This document shows positions 11,092-23,079 of a stretch of DNA of 64,000 nucleotides, piece after piece. Positions within the stretch are counted from its first letter, which is position 1, and each line of letters starts with the position of its first letter. Source of the DNA: Euonymus europaeus (lineage: Eukaryota > Streptophyta > Magnoliopsida > Celastrales > Celastraceae); assembly GCA_963580455.1 (NCBI GenBank), contig OY756971.1, positions 13,043,001-13,107,000 of the forward strand. Reading direction: 5' to 3'. The notes below the pieces were generated by a model, which saw only the letters and a program-made list of their open reading frames with translations, did not search any database and was not told where the DNA came from. Both the position numbers and the translations under genes were made by a program.

Positions 11092-13255
11092 CACTTCAAG
11101 AAATTCTTTCATTGCTGAAGGATTTTTCCTTTGGCAATTTAAGGATTTCTTTTGGTAAAAAGGTTTACCGACGAAATTTTGACTACTCAAATTTTATCGG
11201 CAAATAGATCATAGCAAACTATTTGCTGACGGATTTTTTATTCGATCGGTAATAAAAATAAAAAAGTTATTTTTGAAATTTCGTTGGTAATCCGTCGATA
11301 TAATTTATAAAATAGTAAAAATTCGTTGGCAATCCGTCTGTATAAATAAAAAATTATATAAAATTTAAAAATATGTTGTCATAAATAAATAATTATATAG
11401 AATTATAAATCCTTTGATATAAATAAATAAATAATTATATAAAAATTACAAATCCTTCGACAAAATAAATAAATAATTATATAAAAATTTACAAATCCAT
11501 CGGTAAAATTTAATTTTCTTGCCACAAAATACAGAAAAATGTTAAAACTTTACCTATAAGTAAAAAAAACAAAAACCATACAAAAAACAAACTTTAAAAT
11601 CACTAAATATATCAAACATAATAAATAGTTTATCAATAATACGAAATCAAATATAATAAAATGTCATAATAATACAAGTGCAGATATGTTAGTAAATACA
11701 AAGTCTATTAGCTACCTCTTTTCTTGGCATCTGGTGGCTGTGGAGGGGAAGAGGGATGACTAGAGTTCTGAAAGTATGTCTGCATCGTCGGCGCATCTCC
11801 TGGTACATCAAATCCATCTCCTGGCGGATTGAATCTTGCAACTGCTGCCTAATCTCCTCGATCCACTGTTGCATAAGCTCATTCTGCATCTCAGATGTAG
11901 GAAACTATGCAGAGGACCCACTCGTAGATAGGTAGAAGGTAGATGCATGCGACCCAATGTTGTACACCCTCACATTCTTCTCCCCATCGACTGCTTGATA
12001 ATAAAGATCTCTCTTATTGATCGAGTGAGAGGAAAAGGATCCTGTCTCGAGCTAAGACAGAGACTGTTGGGTAGCCTAAACTGTCTCTTATTAACATACA
12101 TAAAGAAAAATTATTAAGTTTTCAAAATTTTTTGAAAATTTCGACCGAGTCTCCCTTTTTTTTTGAATAAAAACTCAACCTAAAAACAATTGAAAAAACA
12201 CTTCAAAAGAATACATTCACATCGATTCTCCAATCCATATATCCAGACATCCAGTATCCAAGTCATACATTTAGTATCCAAAAACAATGAAATCTATTTT
12301 AGGCAATAGAAACTTACATGGACTCGTCGAGCTCTATCATCAACAAAAGTCTATCGATCGTGACCCATGGTGTGTGTATACTCGAACAGCTCATACGGGG
12401 TAACCTCTCGACCTAACACATCTCTCTAAAAAATAATAAAGTCATAAAACTCTATCATATATAAATTTAAATAATGTAAAGAAATTTAAATTTTTACATA
12501 CCACTATGGAAGCATGTGTAGCATGCGTCACCGATCCGCCAGTGTGCGTTACACCCATGTGACGGTTGGTAGCATTCTGTTGGGCTCGCAGAACATACTC
12601 GGGCTCGCTCTAGTCACACTTCCATCTCGTTCACTCATCATTGGGAACAAAAAATGGCCTCTCATCGCCGTTCACTTGCTATAGCATATCACTATTGCGG
12701 TTGGCAGCCTTCTTCTCTTAGGTGATCTTCACTAACGCATCAATTGCCTCCTCCCATACAAAATATTTGTAACACATAAAATGAACTATTAGTTAAATCA
12801 ATATTAATTATATTAAGCAGTTCTTACATAAATTAAGTGAATATCATAAATAAGAATTAATAAAAGAAGTTTGTTTACCTTAAACTCATTCCAATAGAAG
12901 TCCTTCACCTCTACAAATATCTTCTTCCAAGACTACCCATTCTCACATATTCACTCCTCATATCTTTCGAATCCTCCTCGAACATCGCTCCGAAGGAAAC
13001 AATCTAAAAACAAATTTTAACTACTTTTATCAACGGAATATTGCAATTTAAAATAAAAAATACCGACAGAAAAATATTGGTCGGTAATTAATAATGCTAA
13101 TTCGATGGTGAATAAATATTTGCGCCATTGTGGTGCCAAAATTTACCGACGATTTTCACCGTCGGTAAACTTATTTAAAACATTTTTGTCGCTAAATGGA
13201 CGGTAATTACCGATGAAATTTTTTTTTGTTGGTAATTCATCAATTTCTTGTAGTG
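11092..13255. mobile_element. CACTA (En/Spm-type) transposon, degenerate
   Basis: The left tip at 11092 reads CACTTCAAGAAATTC. The right tip, read on the minus strand from 13255, is CACTACAAGAAATTGATG, the classical CACTA terminus. Subterminal motifs (ACCGACGAAATTTT, CCGTCGGTAA and variants) cluster within about 300 bp of each end. The 3-bp flanks are GAC and CAC, so the TSD is imperfect. At 2.2 kb it is far shorter than an autonomous element and keeps only remnants of one coding region on the minus strand. It ends 13 bp before the LTR of the next element. Confidence 0.85.
11690..12990 (-). pseudogene. CACTA second-ORF remnant (Transposase_24/Ptta-like)
   Basis: Minus-strand translation in broken frames gives pieces typical of the plant Ptta/En/Spm accessory protein: a GFERYEE...WKKIFVEVKDFYWNEFK-like stretch at about 12985-12880, an HTGGS-type stretch (GVTHTGGSVTHAS) near 12560-12500, GREVTPYELFEYTHT near 12415-12370 followed by a VDDRAR-like stretch, and a Gln/Glu/Met-rich coiled-coil end (IEEIRQQLQDSIRQEMD) in the open frame 11689-11889. 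These are the modules usually found downstream of the DDE transposase in CACTA elements. The DDE transposase itself is absent. Several introns or frameshifts interrupt it, and it is certainly not functional. Confidence 0.6.
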
Positions 13256-13268
13256 CACGCAAGTCTAG

Positions 13269-13692
13269 TCTAGAGGTAAAAGTCAACGATTCACATGAAA
13301 AAATACAATTAAGGTGAATGACCACATGTACGACAAGGATGAGCCCAAGAAGAAAATAAGGGTCCTTCCAGATATGGGAATGATTAGGCCAATCCCTGGA
13401 TCATGGAACGGATCGGCTATACCTCCGCCAAAAATGGAAACTCACATGAATTGTGGGGATTCTATCCCAAATTATTAGGACATAATTTTGTTCTCATCCC
13501 CTATAAATATAAAAGGGAGGGTCATATAAAGGGGATTTGATTATTAGTTTTCAAATAGGCCTTTACAAGTTTGTATTGGGTTCTCATATTATTAATAAGA
13601 GAAGAGATTTTACAATCATTGATTTGGGCCGAACCACAATATTGTTCTTGAACATAGTGATCGACCCACTTTAGAGATTTTTTGACACTATA
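13269..13692 (+). repeat. 5' LTR of Tat0
   Basis: Aligns along its length with 18967-19379, with many substitutions and small gaps. The terminal TG has decayed to TC; the end reads ..CACTATA against ..CACTACA in the other LTR. A TATA-like TATAAATA lies at 13502-13509. Confidence 0.85.
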
Positions 13693-14166
13693 TTTGGCGA
13701 CCATAGTGGGAAAGGATATCACTTCCACTTTAAAAAAAAAATGACATCGGTGAGATTATAAGTAGTTGGGGAAAACGTCCAAACGTCCAAAGAGTGGAAG
13801 AAAAAGAGCTAGAGGATGTTGAAACCTCCCAGCTACTGAAGAGATGTAAAATGAGATTCAGAGGACAACCTGTTACCTCGAGACATTGAAACGAGAGTTG
13901 GCAAATGCCAAGCTCAAAGGGAAACGTCTAGTTGATAGTCCCCCAAATAAACATGTAGAGGTATAAATGATAGCTTCACGGCTGGAAATGTGACACTTTC
14001 CTGATCGACACTCTATCATCAAGGGAGCACAAAAAATCATGAACGCGGTCAGTGTAGGGAGGAATATCAAGATGACTAGTACTCCCATTATGTGGAGAGT
14101 TGTCAAAGACCTAAACAAGTAAAGTACCAAAAGTTGAATGAGGAGCCTGACACTTAAAGGGTTGAT

Positions 14167-14580
14167 TTGATTTATGGGGCTCAAGAGCAGGCTATGTCGG
14201 CAGTAGATGAGATGGCTTCATCCCCTTTAAGTATAGAAATCATAAGGAATGAGGTTTCGAGGAGACTAGTGATACCAACATTTGAACACTACAATGGCCG
14301 AACAGATCTAGTTGTTCATCTTGACCAATACTTGAGGAAAATGATCTTGTGGGCTAGGAAGGAGGAAATTTTGAGGAAGGTCTTTCCATCATTCTTAGGC
14401 CCTGTGGCTTCCTAATGGTTCCATCAGTTAAGGAAAAACTTGGTGTCGACCTGGAGAGATTTGGCGAAGCAGTTCATAAACCGATTTATTGCTAGGAGTC
14501 ATGAGCCCAAGACTCATAGTAATCTTCTCACCATGAACCCAAACATCAGAGAGTCTATGAATGTGATGTGATGACTAGAC
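14167..14580 (+). pseudogene. Tat0 gag remnant
   Basis: The frame from 14167 encodes a capsid-like segment: FEHYNGRTDLVVHLDQYL, then after a stop at 14413-14415 WFHQLRKNLVSTWRDLAKQF and a RSHEPKTHSNLLTM-like stretch. It matches the order in Tat1 gag (VEKYNGTGDPLDHVIGFQT, RWFRALPQGSIHSFDDLTNRF). Stops and frameshifts break it. Gag forms the retroelement's virus-like particle in the cytoplasm; this copy cannot. Confidence 0.7.
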
Positions 14581-15039
14581 GACGGCAACACTGTTTAAAT
14601 TAGGATTGCCATAAGAAAGTAGACTTAAAGAGACATTGACTCTCTATGAGTCTAACTCGATTGAGACCCTACACGATCGAGTAAGAAGAAGGTATTTGAG
14701 ACAAAGGGGGAGATTGGGAAAGGCAAGAAGCCCATCTCCCTCAAAGAGAGATGGGTATAAGATGCAAACAGGAAGAGCAAGGAATAATGCTCGATCATCC
14801 TCATGAAAATCAGACCAAGGGAGAAAATATAGGGGGCAGGTTGGTTCTGTCAAATTCAACACCCCTATCTAATGAATCTTTACTCAAATCAATGATGAGC
14901 CATACATCGTCCAACAACCAAATTGTGATTGGGCCGAGCTGGATGGATCCATTGGTTCAATACTTGGCATACGAGGTATTAGCAGATGATGGGAATTAGG
15001 CTCGAAAGATCACGGTGAAATCTTCAAGACTATAGTTAT

Positions 15040-15770
15040 CCCTAGAATGGAAATTGTATAGAATGTCCTTTTTAAGACCTTACTTGTTGCGCATCACAAG
15101 GTATGGTATCCCATATGTATTGATTTTCGACAATGGAACCCAATTCTATAGCAGGGCATTTTGGAACATTTTTTCGGGGTACAGAATAAAGAATAAGTAT
15201 TGCGAACCAACCTACCCATAGGGGAATGACCGGATTTCAGCCTCAAACAAAATCATTCTAGACAAACTAAATTTTTTTTTTGGAGTAGAAGAAAGGAAAA
15301 TGGGTTGAAGAGCTTCTAAGTGTACTCTATAGTCATAGAACCGCCCCAAGGAGATCAACTGGGTAAACTCCTTTCACCCTTTCCTATGGCATGGAAGCTA
15401 TTATCCCACTAAATATAGACCTCCCCACGACTCGAACAACCTTTAAAAGGGATAAAAATGACAAAGTAGTGGCATTACACCTAGAAGTCAGTGAAGAGAA
15501 AAGGGAACTGGCTACTTTGAAGTTGTCCTCCTACTAGCATGATCTAAAAAATCTACATGGAAAGCATATTCGATTAAGGAGCTTCCAACCAGGAGATTTA
15601 GTGCTCAAAGAATTCCTTCCCAATAGCAAGAGTCCCTAAGATGGGAAGTTGGGGGAAAAATAGGATGGCCCATATAAAATCAACACTGTCTTCGGTCATG
15701 AAGTGTACAAAATTGAAGAGTTGTCCATAGGCCTTGGAATACAACCAACTTGCGGAGATTATTGATTTAA
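15040..15770 (+). pseudogene. Tat0 integrase remnant
   Basis: Broken frames give the second half of a gypsy integrase: ITRYGIPYVLIFDNGTQF (catalytic Asp region), then WVEELLSVLYSHRTAPRRST, TPFTLSYGMEAIIPLNI and a C-terminal stretch FQPGDLVLKEFLP...GKLGE, ending near 15770. The same blocks occur in Tat1 and Tat2 (SVLWSYRTTPRTSTGETPFS). The N-terminal zinc-binding part is not recognisable, and multiple stops are present. Confidence 0.75.
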
Positions 15771-15920
15771 TTTGACATTTGTTGTAAAAATTTTGGGAAG
15801 CTTATATGAACTCCCTCCATCTCAATTTGAGAAATGAATAAAGAAAATCAAGAATTTCTCGTCATGATATTTGTTATGAATTTTATTCGTACTGCAAAAC
15901 ATTTTATTTAAAAAATTCCT

Positions 15921-16270
15921 AGTGACATCCCTCAAAAGGGTTTACCAAAAAACCTAGGTGTTTTCCTCAAAAGAGGTTTGGGTCTCAAGCTCGACTAAAA
16001 GGTCGTAGTAACTTTTCTCAAAAGGGTTTGCCAAAAAACGTAGGTGTTTTCCTCAAAAGAGATTCTGGTTGTTAGATCGATCGAAAGGTTGTGGACCTAA
16101 AAAAAGTCCTAGTGACGTCCCTCAAGAGGGTTTGCGCAAAAATCTAGGCATTTTCTTCAAAAGAGGAATTTGGATTGTTAGATCGACCAAAAGGTTGCAG
16201 ACCTAAAAATGTACTAGTGATTGCCCTCAAAAGGGTTTGCCAAAAAACCTACGTATTTTCCTACTTGGTT
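15921..16270 (+). repeat. Tandem repeats between Tat0 integrase and antisense gene
   Basis: About 3.4 degenerate units of roughly 87-104 bp start near 15921, 16008, 16111 and 16215. Each contains CCCTCAAAAGGGTTTGCC, then ..CCTAGGTGTTTTCCTCAAAA, then a GATCGACCAAAAGGTTG-like segment. The position, just after the integrase stop, matches the tandem repeats of Tat1 and Tat2, although the sequence is unrelated. Confidence 0.75.
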
Positions 16271-16659
16271 TGTAAAAGAAGTTAGGGCCTAAGCAACTCA
16301 CAAGCAAATAATACAAAATGAGATAAAGTAAAGCATAAAATAATAAAAATGATAGTAAATCTGCAAAGTATTTAAGAAAAAGGCAAATGTTTCAAAGGTT
16401 TGAGATAATATTACAAGGTAGAACAAAAATGCCGAATCAACAAATGGAATTAAGCCAACTAGGATAAACCCACAACGATGAGGAGATCTCGTTCTTATTT
16501 AGCCCCATATTTGTCGGCCTTTTTTGCCTCATAAAAATTAGCCAGATCATCTTTTACCACAATAATTGAGGGATTGGCCGCATTAGTAATCAGGGCTGCA
16601 GAGGGAGAATGTTTAGCTGAGGCGCTTTAGATGAGGAAAATCTAATTTAATCTTAAGCC

Positions 16660-18160
16660 TAGAAGGGAGAATCCTTGGGAATCTCTGTCTCCTTGAGGAT
16701 GTCAACCCCAACCCATAAGATAGGCCATATTACATTGCTTTCTGAGATAGCCAGAATACTCCTCATAGGCCTCATTATTGGCTTTCTCCATAGTAGGATC
16801 AGTCGCCTTCCTCTCTCTAGCCAAGACAGATGAGAGGGTGTCACTTACATCGGCCCCAAGAATTTTGATTTTCTCATTTGTTAAAGTGAGACTAGCCTTA
16901 TAGCGCTCAATCTCGAAGTTCTTAGTAGAAGCTTCAGTCTGGGAGTTCTTAAGATCGGCCTTAATCTTTGCAAAATGAGATTTCAACTTATCGTGAGCCT
17001 AAACAAGCTGAAGCTTATTGTCCCTTTCACAGCTGTCCTTTTCATCGTGCTCATTCTCGACCTAATAGGCCTGCAAAGATAAATTAAAGTAAAGCAAAAA
17101 ATGAAAAAATGAAAAAGTTAACCTACATCATGAATCACCCAAGGTAATCTCGGAGTTCGGCCTTAGGGCAGTCCCTCCATCTCTGTACATCAACTGGCAC
17201 TAAGGCCATTGATTAATGTGAGAGGTCGACACCTTGATCAAGAACAAAGGAGGCTCTAGACAAAGGCTGACCATCAAAAAAGGTGGGAAAAAAAGTTCAA
17301 AACTGTTTCCTCAAAACGACATATGGGAGAGGCTAAACTTCTCAAGCTTCGGTTCAATACGATTTTTTGACGAGGTTGAGCATCATTGGGTTTCAAAAGA
17401 ATATTTTCCCATGACGAGGAGGAGGTGGTGGTAGGTTTTTGGTAGTGTTGGGGCAAAGCTTTCCAAGCTCTGACGAGAGGATAAGGTGTCAGCACCACGA
17501 GTCAGTGTGCTGAACAGAGGGCAAGGGGATGTCTGACCATTGCTTTTGCAAATTTGGTAGGGGAATCTGCATCACAGTAAAACAATATAATTAATAATAG
17601 ATAAGTCAAAATTTTGTGATCCGCGACAAAGAAAACATGAATAATTAATGACAGTGATAATGATATAAATAATTTTAGCAATGTGTTGTTTGCCGGACAT
17701 CAAGTGAACATACAAGATTGATGGAAAAGCTCCAAGTCAAACTCCGATAGCATTTCAGAAGAAATGTTTATTCCCTCCATCCAACCCTTGATGATCGATG
17801 GCAAAGGTAGATCCCTGAGAGAATCGGCCGAACTGTCAGAAGAAAGACCAAGACTAGTAGGGAGATTTGTAGGAGGGATATGGTTAATTAACCTGTCAGC
17901 TGGATCAAACCTACTAAGTAAGACGATCACTCTTTCCATTGAAGTGTTTGGAGGGAGATGAGTGTTGGGGGACAAATACAGGATGTACTGTAGTATGAAG
18001 AAGTATTTTGGCCAAAAGAATGAATTCCTGAGGGCCTAGATGATCGAATAGATGGTTTAAGGCTGAACACTCTCCTCTATCTTTGATCTCTTTGTTTGAA
18101 GGGATTGGGGCTAGGACACTAAGGCTCCGTTGAATTGAACGCCCTTGTTTACTCATGCCC
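16660..18160 (-). pseudogene. Tat0 antisense gene remnant (Transposase_28-like)
   Basis: Minus-strand frames at 17914-18156, 17700-17975 and 16659-16986 lie where the antisense gene lies in Tat1 and Tat2. The first contains LGPQEFILLAKILLH, weakly like LAPNSWVFLGTILYY of Tat1. The last is a Lys/Glu-rich coiled coil ending YSGYLRKQCNMAYLMGW, weakly like the F..AL.EEGFYGF region of the C-terminal exon. Similarity is faint, so the assignment rests mainly on position, strand and coiled-coil character. Confidence 0.45.
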
Positions 18161-18966
18161 AGGGCCGAACTCCCATTTGGGTCCTCCTATTTGAAAGAAT
18201 TCCCCTTTCATTCTGTTGGAGGAGGAAGGCAAGTAATGGATTAGATATTTGCTCCCATCCCTTGGGAATGAATGGTACTTATTCTACTGGCCACATTGTT
18301 TTGGGATAGAAACAATGTTCCAGACCCTAGGTTTAATGTTGAACCTATAAAACTTATTTAAAATAACTACATCGTTGATAATCTGATAAAATTTGGAGTA
18401 AGTTGGTGGGGGGCAAGGATGAAAATCTCTAAACATTCCTTGAAAAACTCATATAAAGGGAATCTAAAACCACCCTTGGTCACGGCTATGATGGGGAATT
18501 TGGCTTGACCTTCCGTAGTATCGGCCTTAGCGGCAACATTCAATTCACATTCTAAACGGAAGCCAAAACTTCCTCCTTACTCATGAAGTTCTCTAGAATC
18601 ACCTGAAATCTTTTTGTACCCTCATAGACTAAGCCTGGGGGAATCTGTAATTAGTTGACAATAATCGACACAAATTAGTTGACTTGATTGAGAGAATTGA
18701 CCACACAATTGGATCGACGACAGATGGAAGTAAGGTTTGCAGATAGGCTACAATCTTTGACATAGGCAGCAAAGCTCCTAAAGGAAAACAAAGAAAGTGG
18801 AAGACTAGAGAAGCAATTTAGAAGAGAAGGGAAAACCCTCTCCCCACATTCAATGGACACGACATGTACTGTCATCGACACTAAAATCAATGATCGCTTG
18901 TCATTATGGTTGAACTAAATAGTTAAATTTGCAATCGAACAAGTCCAATCCCAACTTGGGAGCAAT

Positions 18967-19379
18967 TGTGGAGGTAAAAGTCAATGGTTCACATGAAGAA
19001 AAATAATCAAGGCCAATGGCCACATGTATGGCAAGGATGAGCTGAAGAAGAAAATAAGGTTCCATTAGGATATGGAAATGATCGGGCCAATCCCTAAAAT
19101 CATGGAAGGGATCGACCATACCTCCACCAAAAAATGGAAACTCGCATGAATATAGGTATTCAATCCCAAATTATTAGGACGTTCTCATCCCCAAATGTAA
19201 AGAGGAGGGTCATAGAATAGGGGATTCGATTATTAATTTTCAAAGAGGACTTTACAAGTTTTTATTGGGTTCTTGGATTATGAATAAGAATAGATTTTAC
19301 AATCATTGATTTGGGCTGAACTACAATACTGTTCTTGAACATGGTGATGAACCCACTTTGAAGAATTTTTGACACTACA
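18967..19379 (+). repeat. 3' LTR of Tat0
   Basis: Begins TGTGGAGGTAAAAGTC and ends GACACTACA, followed by the TSD TCTAG. The preceding CTTGGGAGCAAT is a weak polypurine tract like GAGGGGGCAAG of Tat1. Confidence 0.85.
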
Positions 19380-19384
19380 TCTAG

Positions 19385-22300
19385 CATGTGATTTTGCTAA
19401 GGCTTCTGGGCATTGGGCATGTCATTCATGTTTTCGATGGATGATGATTCAAGAAGGATGAATCCACAATCCTTCCCTTTAATTGCAAAACTCATCACAC
19501 TCCATTTTTTCACCTATTTTGGGTTGTAATTACCTGCCTTTTTTACTTCAACATGCTCTTTGATATAATTTTGGTTGTTACTTATACAAATTTGAACAAG
19601 ACTATGAGTTGAAGAATCAATTTGAACAAGACTCGGAGAATTATGCTTTGTAAAATTGAAAGGAAAAAAAAAGACTAATATGCTCAGTTGATTAAAAAAT
19701 AATAAGCAAACAAGAGCAATTCTATTACACATAATTGACAACCATATTAAAATGAATGTCGATGAGGGTCAAAATTCAAGATAGTCAACCCATGACCGTA
19801 GCGTATTGAGAAATGCTGATGCTTGTGAAAAACATTCCCAAGCATAAAAGGTTTGCCTAAATATTCATAGAAAATGTTGGAATGAGAGGAGCTTCGAACA
19901 TCTTGAGATCAAAAGGTTCATAGTTTGAAAACACAAGTTCGCTGAGAAACTAACACAGTCACAAGGAGGATGATGCTCATAGTGGAATCTAGAGGCCACT
20001 AGCCAGTTCTATCCAGATTATCAATCTCAATACTGTAAATTTGAACCCTATATTTTATAATGATATATCATTTCATCTAAACCATTCAAATGCAAAATGA
20101 CCATATTTATGTATTCATGCATATTTTTCTTTTTCTTATTCAATTGAATGTATCCACATCCAAATTCATACACCACGGATAAAAAAATTATAAATTAATA
20201 TCATATCCATCGGATTTCTTATATTCTCCACGGATATTGGATTTATCATTCGACACATATTTTGCTAGCTTATGACATAAATTAGAACTTCATGATTCAT
20301 GAATGTAGGAATATAAACCAAAGTCTAAAGTACAAATAATATCAAAAATCTTATAGCAACATAAATGTTTTCTAGAACCAAAGTCTAAAGTCCAAAAAAC
20401 TTTTGCATCCACTTACAAATTCTAAATGAATCTCATCTTCAATAAAGTTTGGTAAACCTCATCTTCACAAAAGTTGGTGATAATGCTATCATTTGTGTCA
20501 TGTAATCTTGGATCTTACAATTATAAAAAACAACTTAATATTTGAATACTTAAATTACAATATGAATTAAAATTTATTTGTTATAAAATTTAATACCTTC
20601 ATTATGCATATGAAGGTATAGTTAACAATGTTAGGTATTAGGGTTTGTGGTGTTAGGTTAGCGGTGTTAGATTAAGGTTTACAATGCTAGGGTTAGGGTT
20701 TGTAATGTTTGATTAGGGTATTCATTGTTAGAATTAAAGTTTACAATATTAGGGATTAGAATTTGTGGTGTTAGGTTAGGGTTAGGGACTTAGGGTTTGT
20801 GATGATAGGTTTAGAGTTTATGGTGTTAAAGGGTTAGGGTTTGTAGTGTTAGCATATGTTGTTAGGGTTTACAAATTACAATAAGGACTAGATTTATAGT
20901 TTATAATGTTATTTTACTTTTAGGGTTTACAATGTTAGGACATTATTTTGTTTTTAGTATTCATTATTAACTTTAGTAATTAGGATTTTAAAAATATTAA
21001 TGTATTGAATATTTGAATTAGTGGTATGAGATCATATCACATCATACAGTGTTACTATAAATTATAATTAATTAATATTACATAAAAAAGAAACATAACT
21101 ATGTCGACAATTATAATGTATAAATATATTAATGATATTAATTGTCAATTACATAATTGTATATGAACTATATTATATAAATATATGTGTTGGGTAGAAT
21201 CAGATTGGATATAATCGGATCAGATTGAATATTTGCACATTCAAGTCAGATCGGATATGCCTAAATTGATAGCCATTCAAAATATTTGGATTTTATCCAT
21301 ATTCGTCATTTTTTAGTCAACAGTTTTTCTACTGTTTGACCAAATCGAATTGAAAATCTACGAATACGGACACATTTGTCATCTCTAGTCTTGATCCATC
21401 TCCCTATAAAATACTACTTTGAACCCTATTTTCATGCAAACCCATATGCATTGTACTGTCTAAATCAAACATTTTCAAGAAAACTGACAAAATTTTCAAG
21501 TACTTGCTTAAGTTACCCACATAGGACAGGATAGTCTCAAGCCTCGTCCACGAAAAAAAAGACAAAAGAAGGACCAATGGCCGCTATGCAGAATTTGGCA
21601 ACCTATGAAGAAAAACTCTCACTCAAGTCAAAACTCCATTGCTTGAAACACTCGAGGTCATTAATGAAGAACTCAAGAATGTTAAATCAGCTACCCAGAG
21701 AAGCCATGCATACATTAGGATGTCAAGTATGCGTCATTACATGCACACTTGTCTAACTAATTTTGATTACATATGTGCCATTATAGTAGGCATGCGTAAG
21801 GATGTAATTTGTTCATATTTTTCATGAATGAATTCTATTCAACAAAATAAGTTTATCATTCATTCTCTCCTTTTTAACGAGTTCCACTGAGTTCACAAGT
21901 ACAATCGTTGTCTTGGTCAATTAGATTCTCACTCTAACTCTTTGAGTAGCTTCTTATTTTGCTAAATATATTATTAGCCTTCCCCAGACAATTATAACCA
22001 TATTCATGGGATGAGATCATCTTTTTCGAGGAAAATACTTGCTCAGATACATTACTAGTTCATGACTATTATCCTCACAAATTTTTTGATTCCACGTCCA
22101 TAAATGAGAAATTGGCTCACTTATCCCAAATACCCATGGGAGAGTAAGAGAGAAAGGTCCTAATATCGGATGCCAATTCAAATCGTTTGGACATACATCA
22201 ATGCACAAACATGTTTAATTAAAACTATTTTTGATGTCATTAATGAAACGTATGGTAGATTATAAGCTCATTTTCTTCTCTCAGTAGCATATACGCTCTA

Positions 22301-23076
22301 CCCACTTATGTCAACATGTACAGCAAAAAATTCCCTCAACTTCTCTATTGCCACGATTTCACTTACACAATTATACTCCTGTCTCTCAAAATATATGTCG
22401 GATTTCAAAAACAAAAATTATATATTCAAACTCACCACATAGAACTCTTTCTATCAAAACTTATATTCGATAAATTGTATTTCAATATTAAACTACTTCA
22501 CATAACCTTACTAAAAGTAAATTGATAGCTTATACGTTATTAAAACTTACGCTCTATCAAACACCCACTAAAATATCCTTAGGTTTTGCTTACGAGCTGT
22601 CATGGCGGTGCACAAAACATTTTAGAAAGACAGCTATAAATGAGTGATGACCATTTAATTTGGTCACCATCTTTCATAAAAAGCTTTCTTCCAATAAGCA
22701 TCTCCTCACATCTTCCACTTCCTTTTTGCCATCCAGCCATTCTCTTCCTTCTAAATAAAATCCATTCTCCAAAAAAATCTTGTTATAAGATTTTTTTGTT
22801 CCAGATAATCATTGATGACTCTTACCAAGAATAAGAAGAAGCGAGAAGACCTTACTGAGGAACAAGTTCTCAAAAAGATAAATGGAATGAGCCCCAAATG
22901 GGAAAGAAGCAAACCTATATGAGGTCTCGAGAAGAAGCCAACCGTTACTAGCAAAACCGCCATGGATCGGAGAAATGCACATGGAGACATTAGCCCAAAA
23001 ACCCTCAAACACGAGGAAAAAAAATGTACTTCACACTAAACCTTTCAAAGTTATCATGCAAGCCTATCCACCTAGC
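19385..23076. other. AT-rich intergenic DNA with no recognised gene
   Basis: No frame shows recognisable domains. The telomere-like tract at 20630-20950 is listed separately. Near 21190-21390 and 20150-20290 are repetitive GGAT-rich stretches (variants of CGGATATGGAT) that look like MITE debris. The frame at 22817-22921 (MTLTKNKKKREDLTEEQVLK) is a small Lys-rich peptide of unknown family. Confidence 0.45.
20630..20950 (+). repeat. Degenerate telomere-like interstitial repeats
   Basis: The motif TTAGGGTTT and variants (TTAGGTTAG, TTAGGGATTAG) recurs more than ten times, alternating with TGTGGTGTTAGG, TACAATGTTAGG and TGTAATG-type spacers, an irregular unit of about 20-25 bp. It contains the plant telomere heptamer TTTAGGG in decayed form but is not a clean telomere array. 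Confidence 0.6.
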
Positions 23077-23079
23077 TAA

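Larger units (their letters stand above)
13269..19379 (+). mobile_element. Decayed Tat-like Ty3/gypsy LTR retrotransposon (Tat0)
   Basis: Two LTRs (13269-13692 and 18967-19379) flank the element, and both sides have the same 5-bp TSD, TCTAG (13264-13268 and 19380-19384). After the left LTR comes TTGGCGACCATAGTGGG, a decayed form of the TTGGCGCCGTCTGTGGG primer-site region in Tat1 (47248 onward). Order: gag remnant, integrase remnant, tandem repeats, then minus-strand remnants of an antisense gene, the same layout as Tat1 and Tat2. Protease, reverse transcriptase and RNase H are missing between about 14600 and 15040, so it is an internally deleted, old copy. Confidence 0.85.

Noticed and set aside
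11089..13258. Perfect 3-bp TSD for the second CACTA element
   Set aside because: Left flank GAC and right flank CAC differ at one base; the element is called from its tips and subterminal motifs instead.
20630..20950. CRISPR-like regularly spaced repeats
   Set aside because: Units are irregular and degenerate, the genome is plant, and the motif is telomere-like.
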